Source: Acidobacteriota bacterium
GTDB lineage: Bacteria; Acidobacteriota; Terriglobia; UBA7540
Length of the DNA stretch: 46,892 bases
Reading direction: 5' to 3'
NCBI GenBank assembly: GCA_003225365.1
Contig: QHZN01000091.1
Span: 1 to 46,892, forward strand
Shown here: positions 35,174 through 44,936 of the stretch, piece after piece
How positions within the stretch are numbered: position 1 is the stretch's first letter
Layout of the letters: every line of letters starts with the position of its first letter
Program-made: the position numbers and the translations under genes
Notes under the pieces: model-generated
Told to the model about the DNA's origin: nothing
The model's input: only the letters and a program-made list of their open reading frames with translations
The model's database searches: none

Positions 35174-38100
35174 ATGTGCTCGAATAAAGATGCTTCGCGG
35201 TACTTCGCCGTCCTAACCGCATTGCTGGCGTGGGTGCTCCTTGGGGCCCAGGCGGCTTTTGCCCAGATTGATACAGGAGCAGTCCTGGGTACGGTAATGG
35301 ATCAGACCGGCGGGGTCGTGCCCGGCGCCAAAGTCACGCTGACAAACGAAGGAACCGGCCTAGCGCTGACGACAACGAGCGCCTCCGATGGCAGTTACAT
35401 ATTCACTCCAATCAAAATTGGGGATTACAGCGTGGCGGTGGAAAAAGAGGGCTTCCAGCGCGTAAACCGCCAACACCTCACTGTGCACGTCCAGGAACAG
35501 GTCAAGCTTGACGTGACCCTCGTCCCGGGGCAAGTGACGCAAACCGTACAGGTTACGTCGGCGCCTCCCTTGCTGCAGACGCAGTCCTCCTCCGTCGGTC
35601 AGACCGTCGGCTCGCAAGCGGTCAACGACCTGCCGCTCAACGGCCGCAACTATACCTTCCTCGCCCAGCTCGTAGCGGGAGTGGCGCAGACCGCGCCTAC
35701 TGGACGCGGACTCGAAGCCAGCGGAAGTTTTGCCGCCAACGGGCTTCCTTTGGTCCACAACAACTACATTCTGGATGGGATTGACAACAACAATGACACG
35801 GTCGATTTCCTGAACGGAGCGGCCTACGCTGTGCTCCCCCCGCCGGACGCCATTCAGGAATTCAAGGTCCAGACCAGCAATTTCAGCGCGGAATTCGGCC
35901 GCGCGGGGGGCGCGGTGGTCAACGCCACCATCAAGTCAGGGACGAACAGGGTTCATGGCAACGTCTGGGAGTTTGTTCGAAACGACAAGTTCGACGCCGC
36001 CAACTTTTTTGAAAATGCGTCACCCACGCATATTCAGAAAGGCGAATTCCGGCGAAATCAGTTTGGCGGATCCATTGGCGGGCCGGTGATCATCCCTCAC
36101 GTTTACAATGGCAAGGATAAGACTTTTTTCTTCGGCGACTTTGAGGCCACCCGCATCCGCCAGGCGGAGCCGCAGATCGCCAGCGTCCCGACGGCTCTCG
36201 AAACCAGCAGCGGCTACACGGACTTCCAGGATCTGATTAACCCCGTTTATCAGAACGGAACTCGAAGCGATTTGCTGGGGCGCACATTCCCGCTCGGCGC
36301 CATATTTGACCCTGCGACCACGCGCGCGGTGACTTCGGGCCAGGTTGACCCTGTCACAGGTCTCCCTGCCATGAGCAGCGGGTTTGTTCGGGATCCTTTC
36401 TATACGGGCGCCAGCCTCGCCGGGATCAGCGACTTTACGACACCCGCGCAAGAAGCCCTCTTGAACATGCTCCCCGCGAACCGCCTCGATCCGAACGCCA
36501 TCAAACTGCTCAGCCTCTATCCGTCTCCCACCGGTCCGGGGATTGTCGGCAATTTTACGGCTGACCGTGTAAACAAACACGACATCAACCATTACGATGT
36601 TCGAATTGACCATAACTTTAGCACGGCGGACCAGATGTTTGGCCGCGTGAGCTTTTCGCACGACAACAACTTCAAGCCGGCCCCCTTTGTGGGCTTCGCG
36701 GATGGCGGATCATTCAACACTGGCCAATATGTAGATGTGAATTTCAATTCGGTGCTGAGCGAGACGCATTCGTTTTCCTCGGCACTGATCAATGAGTTTC
36801 GCTTCGGATACAGCCGTATTCACACCACGCAGCTTCAGCCTTTCGGCAATACATTGGGCGTTCCCGAGCAGTTTGGAATCGCGGGAATCCCTCAGGCTCC
36901 AGCCAATGGTGGCTTGCCGAGACTCGATATCAACGGACTTTCCGGCATCGGCGGCAACGCCTTCCTGCCTGGAAATCGTGTCAGCGATACGACCCAAGTG
37001 GCTGAAAATCTGACCAAGGTTTACGGCAAGCACACCTTTAAAGGCGGCTTCGAAATGCAGCGCCTGCGACACCCGTGGTTGGCGCCGGCATGGTCGAGGG
37101 GAGAGTTTTCCTTCGATGGTACCTATACCGAAGTACCGAATAATGGCGGCGGCGGCACCGGCCTGGCACAACTCCTTCTCACGCCCGGACCGACCAAGGT
37201 TCCCAATGGTTTCAATAATGTTGGCGGTCCAGCGTTTGCCGCGGCTTCGAATTTCGCCGGCCCGGATGACATTCGTAACCTTTATGGCCTTTATTTCCAG
37301 GACGATTGGAAGATCACGCCCAAGTTGACCTTGAACTTGGGACTGCGATGGGAATTCTTCGGCTCAGTGGGTGAGAAATACGGCGCACAGGCGAACTTCA
37401 TTCCTAAGCCTCCCGGCGCGGGAGCGGAATATCTGATTACAACGAGGCGGAAGAGCACGCCCCTTTCACCCACGTTCCTTTCCACGCTGGCGACGGACGG
37501 CATCCAGCTCGCGTACAGTAGCCTGCCCGGGCTGGTCGCCACCCCAACCAAAGACTTCGCGCCGCGCCTGGGATTCGCCTATCAGGCGACACCCAAGCTC
37601 GTGGCGCGTGGCGCCTATGGAATCTTTTTTGCGGGGTTTGAGGACATCGGCGGGGCGCCCGATATCGGAGAGAATTATCCGTTCCTCTATGATTTCCTTT
37701 TCTTCGCGCCAGACCCCGCCCATCCGATGATCTACCCGGACGGCTCCCAAGCCACGCTCGAAGAGGGACTCGCCGGGGTGAACCTGAGCCCCACGGCGGT
37801 CAATGGAGCAGGCTTGGCGCTCCAGGGCTGGCAAACAGACTATCAGTGGCCGTACGTACAGGAATATAACCTGATGTTTCAATACCAGATGACTCCGAAT
37901 GACAGCGTTCAACTCGGCTACCTGGGCAATAATTCCCACCACCTCCTTTCCAGTCCCGGCCTGAACACTCCGAGCGTGATTCTTCCTCCCGGCGTAGATC
38001 AGCATCCTTTCGTTCCCTTTCCCGATTTCGGAATTGGAGCGACTTATGTCACTTCCCAGGCGAACAGCTATTACCACTCCCTCCAGCTCACTTACGAACG

Positions 38101-38836
38101 AAGGTTCGGCGGCGGGTTGAGCATGCTTGCTAATTACAGTTATTCGAAATGTCGGGGCGATGAGAGCAACCTGCTGGGAATTGGCAATACGCTTGGCTAT
38201 CGCGCGCCTCATCTTTCGGGCTTCGGCATTCAGGGCGATTACGGGCTTTGCAGTGAGGCGCTGACGAACGTGATTCACTACAGCGGGACCTATCAACTTC
38301 CGCTCGGAAGCGGCAGGCGTTTTGCCCAGAGCGCCGCCGGAGCAATCGACCAGGTGATCGGGGGATGGAGCATCAATTGGATTTTGACGCTCGAGGGTGG
38401 TTTCCCGTTTACACTTGGCTGCCCCATCCCCACGACTTCGAATTTCGGCTGTAATGCGCTTCTGGTTCCCGGGCAGAACATCTATGCCGGTCCGCATAAC
38501 GTCAACCAGTGGCTGAACCCGAATGCCTTTGCGAATCCGCCCGCGGCAGCGACCATCGGCCAGACGGACTACGCTCCTCTGGGCGGTGCGCCGACTCAGG
38601 CCTACGGGCCGGGCTTCCACCGGCTAGACTTCTCAGCTTTCAAGACTTTCCGCACCAGCGAAGGGACGCACCTGGAGTTTCGCGCGGAATTCTTCAATCT
38701 GACGAACAGGCCGCAGTTCGGAAATCCCGGCTTTTTGGACTTTACGAACACGTCGGTCTTTGGCCGGATCACCAGCCTGCAAGACGGCGCGAACGATCCG
38801 CGGCAGATCCAGTTCGCTCTAAAGTTTTACTGGTGA
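35174..38836 (+). CDS. Oar-like TonB-dependent receptor with carboxypeptidase-regulatory domain
   Basis: 1220 residues from ATG 35174 with GGGGAGGA upstream. A signal peptide ends AAFAQ near residue 31. Residues 35-115 form a CarboxypepD_reg beta sandwich (VLGTVMDQTGGVVPGAKVTL, YSVAVEKEGFQ). The plug follows (NDLPLNGRNYTFLAQLV, YILDGIDNNNDTVDF), then a long beta barrel with DDWKITPKLTLNLGLRWEFF and FFNLTNRPQFGNPGF, ending IQFALKFYW with a terminal aromatic. The family imports large substrates, often plant-derived glycans, across the outer membrane using TonB energy. Context suggests a carbohydrate substrate. Confidence 0.93.
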   Translation: MCSNKDASRYFAVLTALLAWVLLGAQAAFAQIDTGAVLGTVMDQTGGVVPGAKVTLTNEGTGLALTTTSASDGSYIFTPIKIGDYSVAVEKEGFQRVNRQHLTVHVQEQVKLDVTLVPGQVTQTVQVTSAPPLLQTQSSSVGQTVGSQAVNDLPLNGRNYTFLAQLVAGVAQTAPTGRGLEASGSFAANGLPLVHNNYILDGIDNNNDTVDFLNGAAYAVLPPPDAIQEFKVQTSNFSAEFGRAGGAVVNATIKSGTNRVHGNVWEFVRNDKFDAANFFENASPTHIQKGEFRRNQFGGSIGGPVIIPHVYNGKDKTFFFGDFEATRIRQAEPQIASVPTALETSSGYTDFQDLINPVYQNGTRSDLLGRTFPLGAIFDPATTRAVTSGQVDPVTGLPAMSSGFVRDPFYTGASLAGISDFTTPAQEALLNMLPANRLDPNAIKLLSLYPSPTGPGIVGNFTADRVNKHDINHYDVRIDHNFSTADQMFGRVSFSHDNNFKPAPFVGFADGGSFNTGQYVDVNFNSVLSETHSFSSALINEFRFGYSRIHTTQLQPFGNTLGVPEQFGIAGIPQAPANGGLPRLDINGLSGIGGNAFLPGNRVSDTTQVAENLTKVYGKHTFKGGFEMQRLRHPWLAPAWSRGEFSFDGTYTEVPNNGGGGTGLAQLLLTPGPTKVPNGFNNVGGPAFAAASNFAGPDDIRNLYGLYFQDDWKITPKLTLNLGLRWEFFGSVGEKYGAQANFIPKPPGAGAEYLITTRRKSTPLSPTFLSTLATDGIQLAYSSLPGLVATPTKDFAPRLGFAYQATPKLVARGAYGIFFAGFEDIGGAPDIGENYPFLYDFLFFAPDPAHPMIYPDGSQATLEEGLAGVNLSPTAVNGAGLALQGWQTDYQWPYVQEYNLMFQYQMTPNDSVQLGYLGNNSHHLLSSPGLNTPSVILPPGVDQHPFVPFPDFGIGATYVTSQANSYYHSLQLTYERRFGGGLSMLANYSYSKCRGDESNLLGIGNTLGYRAPHLSGFGIQGDYGLCSEALTNVIHYSGTYQLPLGSGRRFAQSAAGAIDQVIGGWSINWILTLEGGFPFTLGCPIPTTSNFGCNALLVPGQNIYAGPHNVNQWLNPNAFANPPAAATIGQTDYAPLGGAPTQAYGPGFHRLDFSAFKTFRTSEGTHLEFRAEFFNLTNRPQFGNPGFLDFTNTSVFGRITSLQDGANDPRQIQFALKFYW

Positions 38837-39088
38837 CCCGTGGAGGAAGACCCCTTGGGGGTTCGGCCCCGAGTTCCCTGCGCCGCTCCGTTGACGGAAA
38901 ACGAGGCGCGCTCGACTCCATGGGGAACAATCGTTCTCCGGTTGATTTACCTTCAGGCCGCCCAAAGACGGCGCCATGGCTGGACTTTCCCGGCGAAAAT
39001 TCCTCAGAAATTCACCAGTCACACGGGTCCTGACTGGCCTCCAGTCGCCCACGGCGGTGAACGAATAGCCCCAAAGCGGGTCACCACG

Positions 39089-40117
39089 ATGGCCGGAGAC
39101 TTCTGGTTAGGAATGGCTATCATTTTTGTGAGCGGGGCGCTGAACGGCACCTTCGCGCTCCCCATGAAGTACAGCCGCCGCTGGAAGTGGGAAAACACCT
39201 GGCTAGTCTTCGCCCTCGTGGCGTTGGTCATTCTCCCTTGGCTGCTGGCGGCGGGATTGGTGCCGCGCCTCGGCGACGTTTATCAGCAGGTCCCCAACCG
39301 GGCGCTTTTCGATCCCATCGCGTTCGGCTTTGTCTGGGGCATCGCGCAGTGCACGTTCGGGCTTGGGATTGAGGCGGTGGGAATGGCGCTCGCGTTCACG
39401 GTTGTCTCCGGATTGGCCTGCCTTTCGGGCTCGCTGGTCCCCCTGCTGGTCTTGGACGCCAGCGAGTTCTTCCGCGCGCGAGGGATTCTGCTTCTCATCA
39501 GCATCCCGATTCTCCTCGCAGGCCTCGTCTTTTACGGGAAGGCGGGACGCCGACGCGAGCACGAACAGGCCGCTGCCCCATCGGCGAAAAGCGGGGCCGC
39601 CTATAGCTTCGCGACGGGCCTTGCCATTTGCATTTTTACCGGCATCGTGGGGTCAGCCTGGAACCTGGGATTCGCCTTTAGCGGGACGATTCTCAGCAAG
39701 AGCCAGGAATTCGGCGCCGGCTCTCTCGCTTCAACCTTTGCCGTTTGGGCGCTGATCCTGACAGCCGGCTTTGTTCCGAACCTGCTTTACTGCGCTTACC
39801 TTCTTTCCCGCAATCAGACATGGCCGCTATTCGTTGGCCACGGTTCGTTTCGAGAAGCGATGCTAGGCGCCGCGATGGGTCTTTTGTGGCTTTCGGGGAT
39901 TGTCGGTTACGGGATCGGCGCGACTTTTGTGGGTAGATACGGGACTTCCATCGGCTTCACGCTCTTCATTGCCGCTCAGATTCTCTGGTCGAATATGCTG
40001 GGCGTTCTGACCGGAGAATGGAAGGCGACCTCTTCGAGGACAAGGCAGATGTTGGCCGCAGCCGTGGCCGTGACGCTCGTGTCGGTGATTGTGCTGAACC
40101 TCGGCGGGCTCTTTTGA
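39089..40117 (+). CDS. RhaT-family sugar:proton symporter
   Basis: 342 residues from ATG 39089; the open frame runs back to 38840 without similarity. About ten transmembrane helices. Family blocks are visible: SGALNGTFALPMKYSRRWKWE, GFVWGIAQCTFGLGIEAVGMAL, GIVGSAWNLGFAFSG and a terminal FTLFIAAQILWSNMLGVLTG. RhaT imports L-rhamnose with protons; acidobacterial relatives occur with varied sugar-acid loci, so the exact sugar is unproven. It follows the receptor by 252 bases. Confidence 0.9.
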   Translation: MAGDFWLGMAIIFVSGALNGTFALPMKYSRRWKWENTWLVFALVALVILPWLLAAGLVPRLGDVYQQVPNRALFDPIAFGFVWGIAQCTFGLGIEAVGMALAFTVVSGLACLSGSLVPLLVLDASEFFRARGILLLISIPILLAGLVFYGKAGRRREHEQAAAPSAKSGAAYSFATGLAICIFTGIVGSAWNLGFAFSGTILSKSQEFGAGSLASTFAVWALILTAGFVPNLLYCAYLLSRNQTWPLFVGHGSFREAMLGAAMGLLWLSGIVGYGIGATFVGRYGTSIGFTLFIAAQILWSNMLGVLTGEWKATSSRTRQMLAAAVAVTLVSVIVLNLGGLF

Positions 40118-40336
40118 GCCTCTGGGCAATCGAGCGAGCCGGAATGGGGGGAAATTTACAATTCCTCGCAGGGAATCCTAAAATGATTCGAGGGATCACC
40201 CACAAGTTCGAGTCTTTCGCGCCACTCATCGCGCAAGGACGGCGGGAATAAGTTGCGGCCGGAACAGGGCTCAGTTAGATAATTTTGTCGTGCAATGAAA
40301 GGGGAAGGGACTTTTGCAACAGGATTGGGATTAAAC

Positions 40337-41122
40337 ATGACGACATTTGCGAAAGACTGTCTGGCCGGCAAGATGTTTTTAATCACTGGAGGTTTGGGCG
40401 CGATCGGCCAGGTCGTTGTCGGGCGCCTCCTGGAGCACTCGGCCTGTGTCACCGTCAATGACATCGTCGAGGAAGGGCGCGCCCAGCAGATCATCCGGGA
40501 AAAGGCATGGAGTTCGGACCACCTTGCTTACGCCCGCGCCGACGTGACGCGCCCGGAGGAGGTCGAGCGCCTGGTTTCCCGCGCCCTCGGCGCGTTTGGC
40601 CGCCTCGATGTCGCGCTCTGCCACGCCGGCATGGCCTTCACCAGCCCGATCATTGATTACTCGGAGAGCGACTGGCAGAAAATCATGGACGTCAATCTTA
40701 AAAGCGCTTTTCTGGTGGCTCAGGCTTCCGCCCGAGCCATGACCGAGCACGGCATCAAGGGCAAGATTATCTTTACTTCGTCCTGGGTACAGGATGTTCC
40801 CTGGCCGGACATCACCCCCTATAATGTGACCAAGAGCGGAATAAAGATGCTCATGCGCGGCATGGCGCGCGAGCTGGCCGCGAAGGGCATTCGCGTCAAT
40901 TCCGTCGCGCCGGGGATTGTCGCCGTCGGCATGGCCAAGCGCCAGTGGGACACCGAACCGGATTACCGCCGGCGCGCCCAGAAAGCAATCCCGCTGGGTT
41001 ACATGCAGCCGCCCGAATCCGTTGCCGATGCCCTAATTTTCCTCAGCTCTGACGCCTCGGATTACATCACAGGGACCACTCTGCTCGTGGACGGAGGCTC
41101 GAGCCTCTATCCCATGGACTGA
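40337..41122 (+). CDS. SDR-family sugar/sugar-alcohol dehydrogenase
   Basis: 261 residues from ATG 40337 (an ATG at 40295 would add 14 residues with no family match). A classical short-chain dehydrogenase: TGGLGAIG at 17-24, catalytic Ser near 148-149 (IIFTSSW), Tyr162 and Lys166 in YNVTKSG, and the C-terminal SDASDYITGTTLLVDGG. It oxidises an alcohol with NAD(P), probably the sugar supplied by the neighbouring transporters, to its lactone or keto form. The next gene starts four bases after its stop, so they share a message. Confidence 0.9.
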   Translation: MTTFAKDCLAGKMFLITGGLGAIGQVVVGRLLEHSACVTVNDIVEEGRAQQIIREKAWSSDHLAYARADVTRPEEVERLVSRALGAFGRLDVALCHAGMAFTSPIIDYSESDWQKIMDVNLKSAFLVAQASARAMTEHGIKGKIIFTSSWVQDVPWPDITPYNVTKSGIKMLMRGMARELAAKGIRVNSVAPGIVAVGMAKRQWDTEPDYRRRAQKAIPLGYMQPPESVADALIFLSSDASDYITGTTLLVDGGSSLYPMD

Positions 41123-41125
41123 GCG

Positions 41126-42292
41126 ATGAAAATCACAGACATCCACACCTTGATCGTCAACGCGCAGATGCGGAACTGGGTCTTGGTGAAGGTTGAGACC
41201 GACCAGCCAGGGCTTTACGGCTGGGGTGAGGCGACGCTCGAGTGGAAAACGCGCGCGGTGGTCGGCTGCGTGGAAGATTTTAAGCCGATGCTCGTCGGGC
41301 GCGATCCAACTCAAATCGAGTTCCTATGGCAGATCATGTACCGTCACTCCTTCTGGCGGCTGGGAATCATTGGGACCAGCGCCATGTCAGGCATCGAGCA
41401 AGCCTGCTGGGACGTTCTTGGCAAATCGCTCGGCGTGCCCGTTTACCGTCTGCTGGGCGGGCGCGTGCGCGACAAAGTGCGCATGTACACTCACCTGGGC
41501 GGCGGCGAAATGAAGGCCGTGTACGAGACGTTCGCAGTCGGCCCGCTCCTCGAACGCGCTCGCGCCGTGATCGAGAGGGGTTACCGCGCGCTGAAAGTGG
41601 TGTTTGTGCCCTTCTCGCAGCCGCTGATGGGGCTGCCAGCCGTGAAGCACTTCGCTTCTCTGATGGGGCAACTGCGGGAAGCCGTCGGCCCGGAGATTGA
41701 CATCATGGTGGACTTCCATGGGCGGACGACCACCGGCCAAGCCATCGAATACATCCGTGCCATTGAGGAGTATCATCCTCTGTTTTGCGAGGAGCCGGTT
41801 CCACCCGAGAACCCCGACGCCTTGCTTGAAGTACGGCGGAGCGTCCGCGTGCCCATCGCCACGGGCGAGCGGCTGACGACGCGCTGGGAGTTTCGCCGCC
41901 TCTGCGAGCTCCAAGCCTGCCATGTTCTGCAACCGGACCTCGGCCACTGCGGTGGCCTGCTCGAAGCGAGGAAAATCGCCGCCCTGGGAGAGACCTACTT
42001 GATGGGTATTGCGCCGCACAATCCCAACGGGCCTATCGCCAATGTGGTGGCGCTGCACTTCGACCTGGCAACGCCGAACTTCCTGATCCAAGAAGACATG
42101 CTCGGCGACGTTCCCTGGCGCTTCGACGTAGTGCAGGCAGACTTGCGATCGGAGGGCGATTACTGGTTGCCGCCTCAAAAACCCGGTTTGGGAGTTGAAG
42201 TCAACGAGGCCGAAGCGCGCAAGCACCCATTCCAGCAGGAAGTTTTCGAACAGATGGTCTTCCATCCGGACGGCTCGGTGGCGGAGTGGTGA
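41126..42292 (+). CDS. enolase-superfamily sugar-acid dehydratase, D-galactonate dehydratase-like
   Basis: 388 residues. Metal ligands Asp196 (VDFHGR), Glu222 (CEEPV) and Glu248 (ATGERL), with His198 and His298 (IAPHNPNGP), line up one for one in spacing with E. coli DgoD D183/E209/E235/H185/H285. An N-terminal capping domain (about 1-125) precedes the barrel. The family removes water from a sugar acid to give a 2-keto-3-deoxy acid. Conserved pair DFHGR and the His suggest galactonate or a close epimer, which is inference. It is the last gene of the plus-strand sugar set. Confidence 0.88.
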   Translation: MKITDIHTLIVNAQMRNWVLVKVETDQPGLYGWGEATLEWKTRAVVGCVEDFKPMLVGRDPTQIEFLWQIMYRHSFWRLGIIGTSAMSGIEQACWDVLGKSLGVPVYRLLGGRVRDKVRMYTHLGGGEMKAVYETFAVGPLLERARAVIERGYRALKVVFVPFSQPLMGLPAVKHFASLMGQLREAVGPEIDIMVDFHGRTTTGQAIEYIRAIEEYHPLFCEEPVPPENPDALLEVRRSVRVPIATGERLTTRWEFRRLCELQACHVLQPDLGHCGGLLEARKIAALGETYLMGIAPHNPNGPIANVVALHFDLATPNFLIQEDMLGDVPWRFDVVQADLRSEGDYWLPPQKPGLGVEVNEAEARKHPFQQEVFEQMVFHPDGSVAEW

Positions 42293-42294
42293 GC

Positions 42295-42558
42295 ACCACC
42301 TTGGCCTTGGCGAATCGTACGAGGCGCCAGGACAAGCGACGTGAAATCCTTCACGACCATTCGACTTACCCTACCGTAGACCGAGTCCCGATCTCGGATC
42401 AGATAGCTGGGAGCCATGTCCCAGGGGAAAGGCTGAACAATCTGCTGGGCGGTCCATGCGGCGGTGGAATTGGCCGTCACGTCAAAATAGACGTGGTGCA
42501 GACGATGATGGGCCAGAACGACAAAGACAAACAGCACATGAAAGCTAACGGTTGGCAA
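42295..42558 (-). pseudogene. integrase-core transposase fragment (same family as 17361-18000)
   Basis: Minus-strand reading gives FHVLFVFVVLAHHRLHHVYF, VTANSTAAWTAQQIVQ, PFPWDMAPSYLIRDRDSVYG, then VKDFTSLVLAPRTI. This is the DDE-domain middle of the family whose other remnant lies at 17.4-18.0 kb; the two share near-identical FVVLAHH segments. The 5' side stops abruptly at RHS sequence near 42558, and the 3' side ends at the dehydratase stop. No start codon in context and no complete DDE triad. Confidence 0.85.
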
Positions 42559-42560
42559 TG

Positions 42561-43393
42561 ACCGGCATGCTCGTGTTCCTTGGAGAAAGGCGCTTCGGGA
42601 TATATAAGAACAACCACGCCTACTTCGTCCACGGGGACAACCTGGGGACCAGCCAAACGGCTACGGACGAGACAGGGGCGGTGGGGCAGGACGTGCTGCA
42701 TTACCCGTGGGGACAGCAGTGGGCCGTGGCGGGCACCATGTACGACCACCGGTTTGCGAGCCTGCACGCTCGCGACACGGAGTCGAACCTCGACCCGACG
42801 CACTTCCGCATGTTCTCTTCCGACCAGGGCCGCTGGCTCAGCGCCGACCCGAAGGCTGGTGCGGAATGAACCCGCAAAACCACAATCGCTACGCCTACGG
42901 GATCAATTCTCCAGCGACCCGGATCGACCCTAAGGGGGACCATTGCTTTTCTGAGGACGATATTTCAGAGTGTAACTGTGAGTGCTGTGATGCTATTTGC
43001 GACCCCGACTGCATCCTTTGCGATGGCGGGGCAGGTGGAGGTGGTGGTGGCGGCGGCGGCGGTGGCGGATTCCCCTGCCCGCCCGATTACGCAGGGTGCA
43101 ACGCTGGCCTCGCAAAGTGTCTCGAATTCTACGCGGAAGCAACGGCGATTTGCATAGGTGTTTGTAATAACCTCGGACAACCTATTTCCACCTGCCTGAA
43201 GGTTTGCGGGGAGGCTGGCTCTCTAGGAGCCGCGCTATTCCTCGGCGCCTATCCTGTATGTCTGGTCTACACCGCCAACTGCAATCCAGCGAATAATTTC
43301 CCGTGGCCGACAGGCAGGATTACGTTCCCATTTGGACCGAACAGAGCGCCACGGAGAGGGCGGGACCCGGGATCCCGTAATTACCAATATTGA
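42561..43393 (+). pseudogene. RHS core C-terminal fragment with Cys-rich tip, frameshifted
   Basis: The first frame reads AYFVHGDNLGTSQTATDETG, HYPWGQQW, TMYDHRFASLHARD, RMFSSDQGRWLSADP, the RHS core ending, and stops at 42867-42869. The other frame (ATG at 42866) continues NPQNHNRYAYGINSPATRID, the expected next block, so one base has been lost or gained. The tip (about 43 to the end) has many Cys (ECNCECCDAICDPDC), a twelve-Gly run, and a hydrophobic Cys-containing part (LGAALFLGAYPVCLVYTANC). That tip occupies the position of a polymorphic toxin, unrecognised. The ATG overlaps the TGA as ATGA, so coupled translation is possible. Confidence 0.75.
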
Positions 43394-43410
43394 GCTGACC
43401 CGCAAGGTCG

Positions 43411-44709
43411 GTGGAGACCCTTTTGGATTTTGGCAGGAGCGCGGAGACGGTGACTCTAAGAGTGGGAGCGTCGGGCGTGGAGAGGCAGGCAGACAGTACT
43501 CGCGCTTCCAGAATTCGCCTGCATTCTCTTTGCCTGGGGCGAGCCTGCCTCGCGATCCTGGTATCGCTCCACGCGGCTTTCTGGGGCTCGCCTTTACCTG
43601 CCGGGCTGCTGGGTGCCGCGGGATCATCGCATGAGGCTTCCTCTGCCACGCCGCGCAAAGTTCCAGGCAGGCCCCTGATGGCCCTGGGCGTAGGCCCCGC
43701 CTCTCTACTGAGCACAACCCACGTAACTGCTCTCGCCATCTCTTCCGACGGAAGGTTCCTCGCCACCGGAGGTGTGAAGCACGGAGCGGGCCTTGCCATT
43801 TACATATGGAGCGTAAGCCTAGGCGCTAAGGTGCGCGAGATCGCGACCCTGCCCGACATTCCCCCTCCATATTGGCTCACCTTTTCCCCCGACGACACAC
43901 TGCTCGCCGCCGGGAACGTGGCCAGACCCCCGTCAAAACATACACTGGAAGTGTGGGCGGTCAAAACCGGGGACCCCACCGGACAACACGACACAGGATT
44001 CAAACCGCTCCTCGATGACGATAGGGTTTCCGCCGAAGCCTTCTCCCCCGACGGCAAGTATCTGGCAGCCGGAATCGAAGGTAACACCCGGGATGCTGCC
44101 GTAAGAATCTGGCATCTGGGGTCTTGGCAGGTACTCCCGGGCGCTTACAATATCAGCGGAACAGCCGATAGCTTGGCGTTCGCAGCTAACGGGAACCTTC
44201 TTGCGGTAGGAGGGACCTCAACTAGCGTCTTTCGGCTTAGCTGGGCGGTGACAGTATTCGACCTTTTGGCCGCGAAACGCTTGGCGACCTACGAAGGCTG
44301 TTATGGCCTCGGGCTCTATGGGCCCGGCAAGTATGGCGTGACACTCACCTCTTCGCCGGTCGGAACCGCGCTCGCCGCAACCGGGCCGGGCGGGGTCTGC
44401 GCATGGGACGTTCGAACGGGCAAAAAGTATCCAAAGGTTAAGATCGGCCGGGTGCGAGTGCTGGGCATTGCTTTTTCTTCCGACGGAACTGACCTCGTCG
44501 GGGCGCTTTCCGACGGCACCGCGCGGGTCTGGAACGTGGAAACATCCCGGGAGGTCCGTCGATGCAACCTTGGAAAGCCGCCATCCGAGTACCGGCTCTG
44601 TAGTTTCTCAAGTGGCGGGAGGTTGCTTGCGTGCGCAGAAAGACACAGCCTTACGGTCCATGTGTGGGATGTCGAAACTTGCAGCGAAAAAAACAAGTTT
44701 AGTATGTGA
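43411..44709 (+). CDS. exported WD40-repeat protein
   Basis: 432 residues from GTG 43411; a downstream GTG near 43450 could be the true start. A hydrophobic stretch CLGRACLAILVSLHAAFWGS lies near residue 41-60, signal-like. Several beta-propeller blades follow: LAISSDGRFLATGG, LTFSPDDTLLAAGN, EAFSPDGKYLAAGI, LAFAANGNLLAVGG, IAFSSDGTDLVGALSDGTARVW. Such propellers are interaction scaffolds; there is no enzyme domain. It lies 17 bases after the RHS tip and might be an adjacent accessory or simply a neighbour. Confidence 0.75.
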   Translation: METLLDFGRSAETVTLRVGASGVERQADSTRASRIRLHSLCLGRACLAILVSLHAAFWGSPLPAGLLGAAGSSHEASSATPRKVPGRPLMALGVGPASLLSTTHVTALAISSDGRFLATGGVKHGAGLAIYIWSVSLGAKVREIATLPDIPPPYWLTFSPDDTLLAAGNVARPPSKHTLEVWAVKTGDPTGQHDTGFKPLLDDDRVSAEAFSPDGKYLAAGIEGNTRDAAVRIWHLGSWQVLPGAYNISGTADSLAFAANGNLLAVGGTSTSVFRLSWAVTVFDLLAAKRLATYEGCYGLGLYGPGKYGVTLTSSPVGTALAATGPGGVCAWDVRTGKKYPKVKIGRVRVLGIAFSSDGTDLVGALSDGTARVWNVETSREVRRCNLGKPPSEYRLCSFSSGGRLLACAERHSLTVHVWDVETCSEKNKFSM

Positions 44710-44772
44710 AGCCTTGGGCCGGTAGGCCCCACATGCGTCGAGCTCGTTGCCATTTGTGACAGTCCACACACG

Positions 44773-44936
44773 CTGCTCTCGGGGATCTGACGCAGAACGG
44801 CACTGGGACGGGCACCGGGGCCCACACCTTCCAATGGGATGCGGAGAATCGCATGGTCTCCGTGGACGGCGTGACGGGGCAGGCGTGCCAGTCCGCCTGG
44901 ACGGCCTGCTGCGCTGCTGTTTGCCCATTACCCTGA
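44773..44936 (+). pseudogene. small RHS-repeat scrap
   Basis: A frame read as DLTQNGTGTGAHTFQWDAEN then RMVSVDGVTGQACQ ends at TGA 44934-44936. This is one YD/RHS repeat unit with no start. It lies just after the WD40 gene and is the third RHS piece in the window. Confidence 0.72.

Noticed and set aside
37466-38620. 384-residue minus-strand frame inside the TonB receptor
   Set aside because: Antisense shadow; the plus-strand barrel sequence is continuous and typical.
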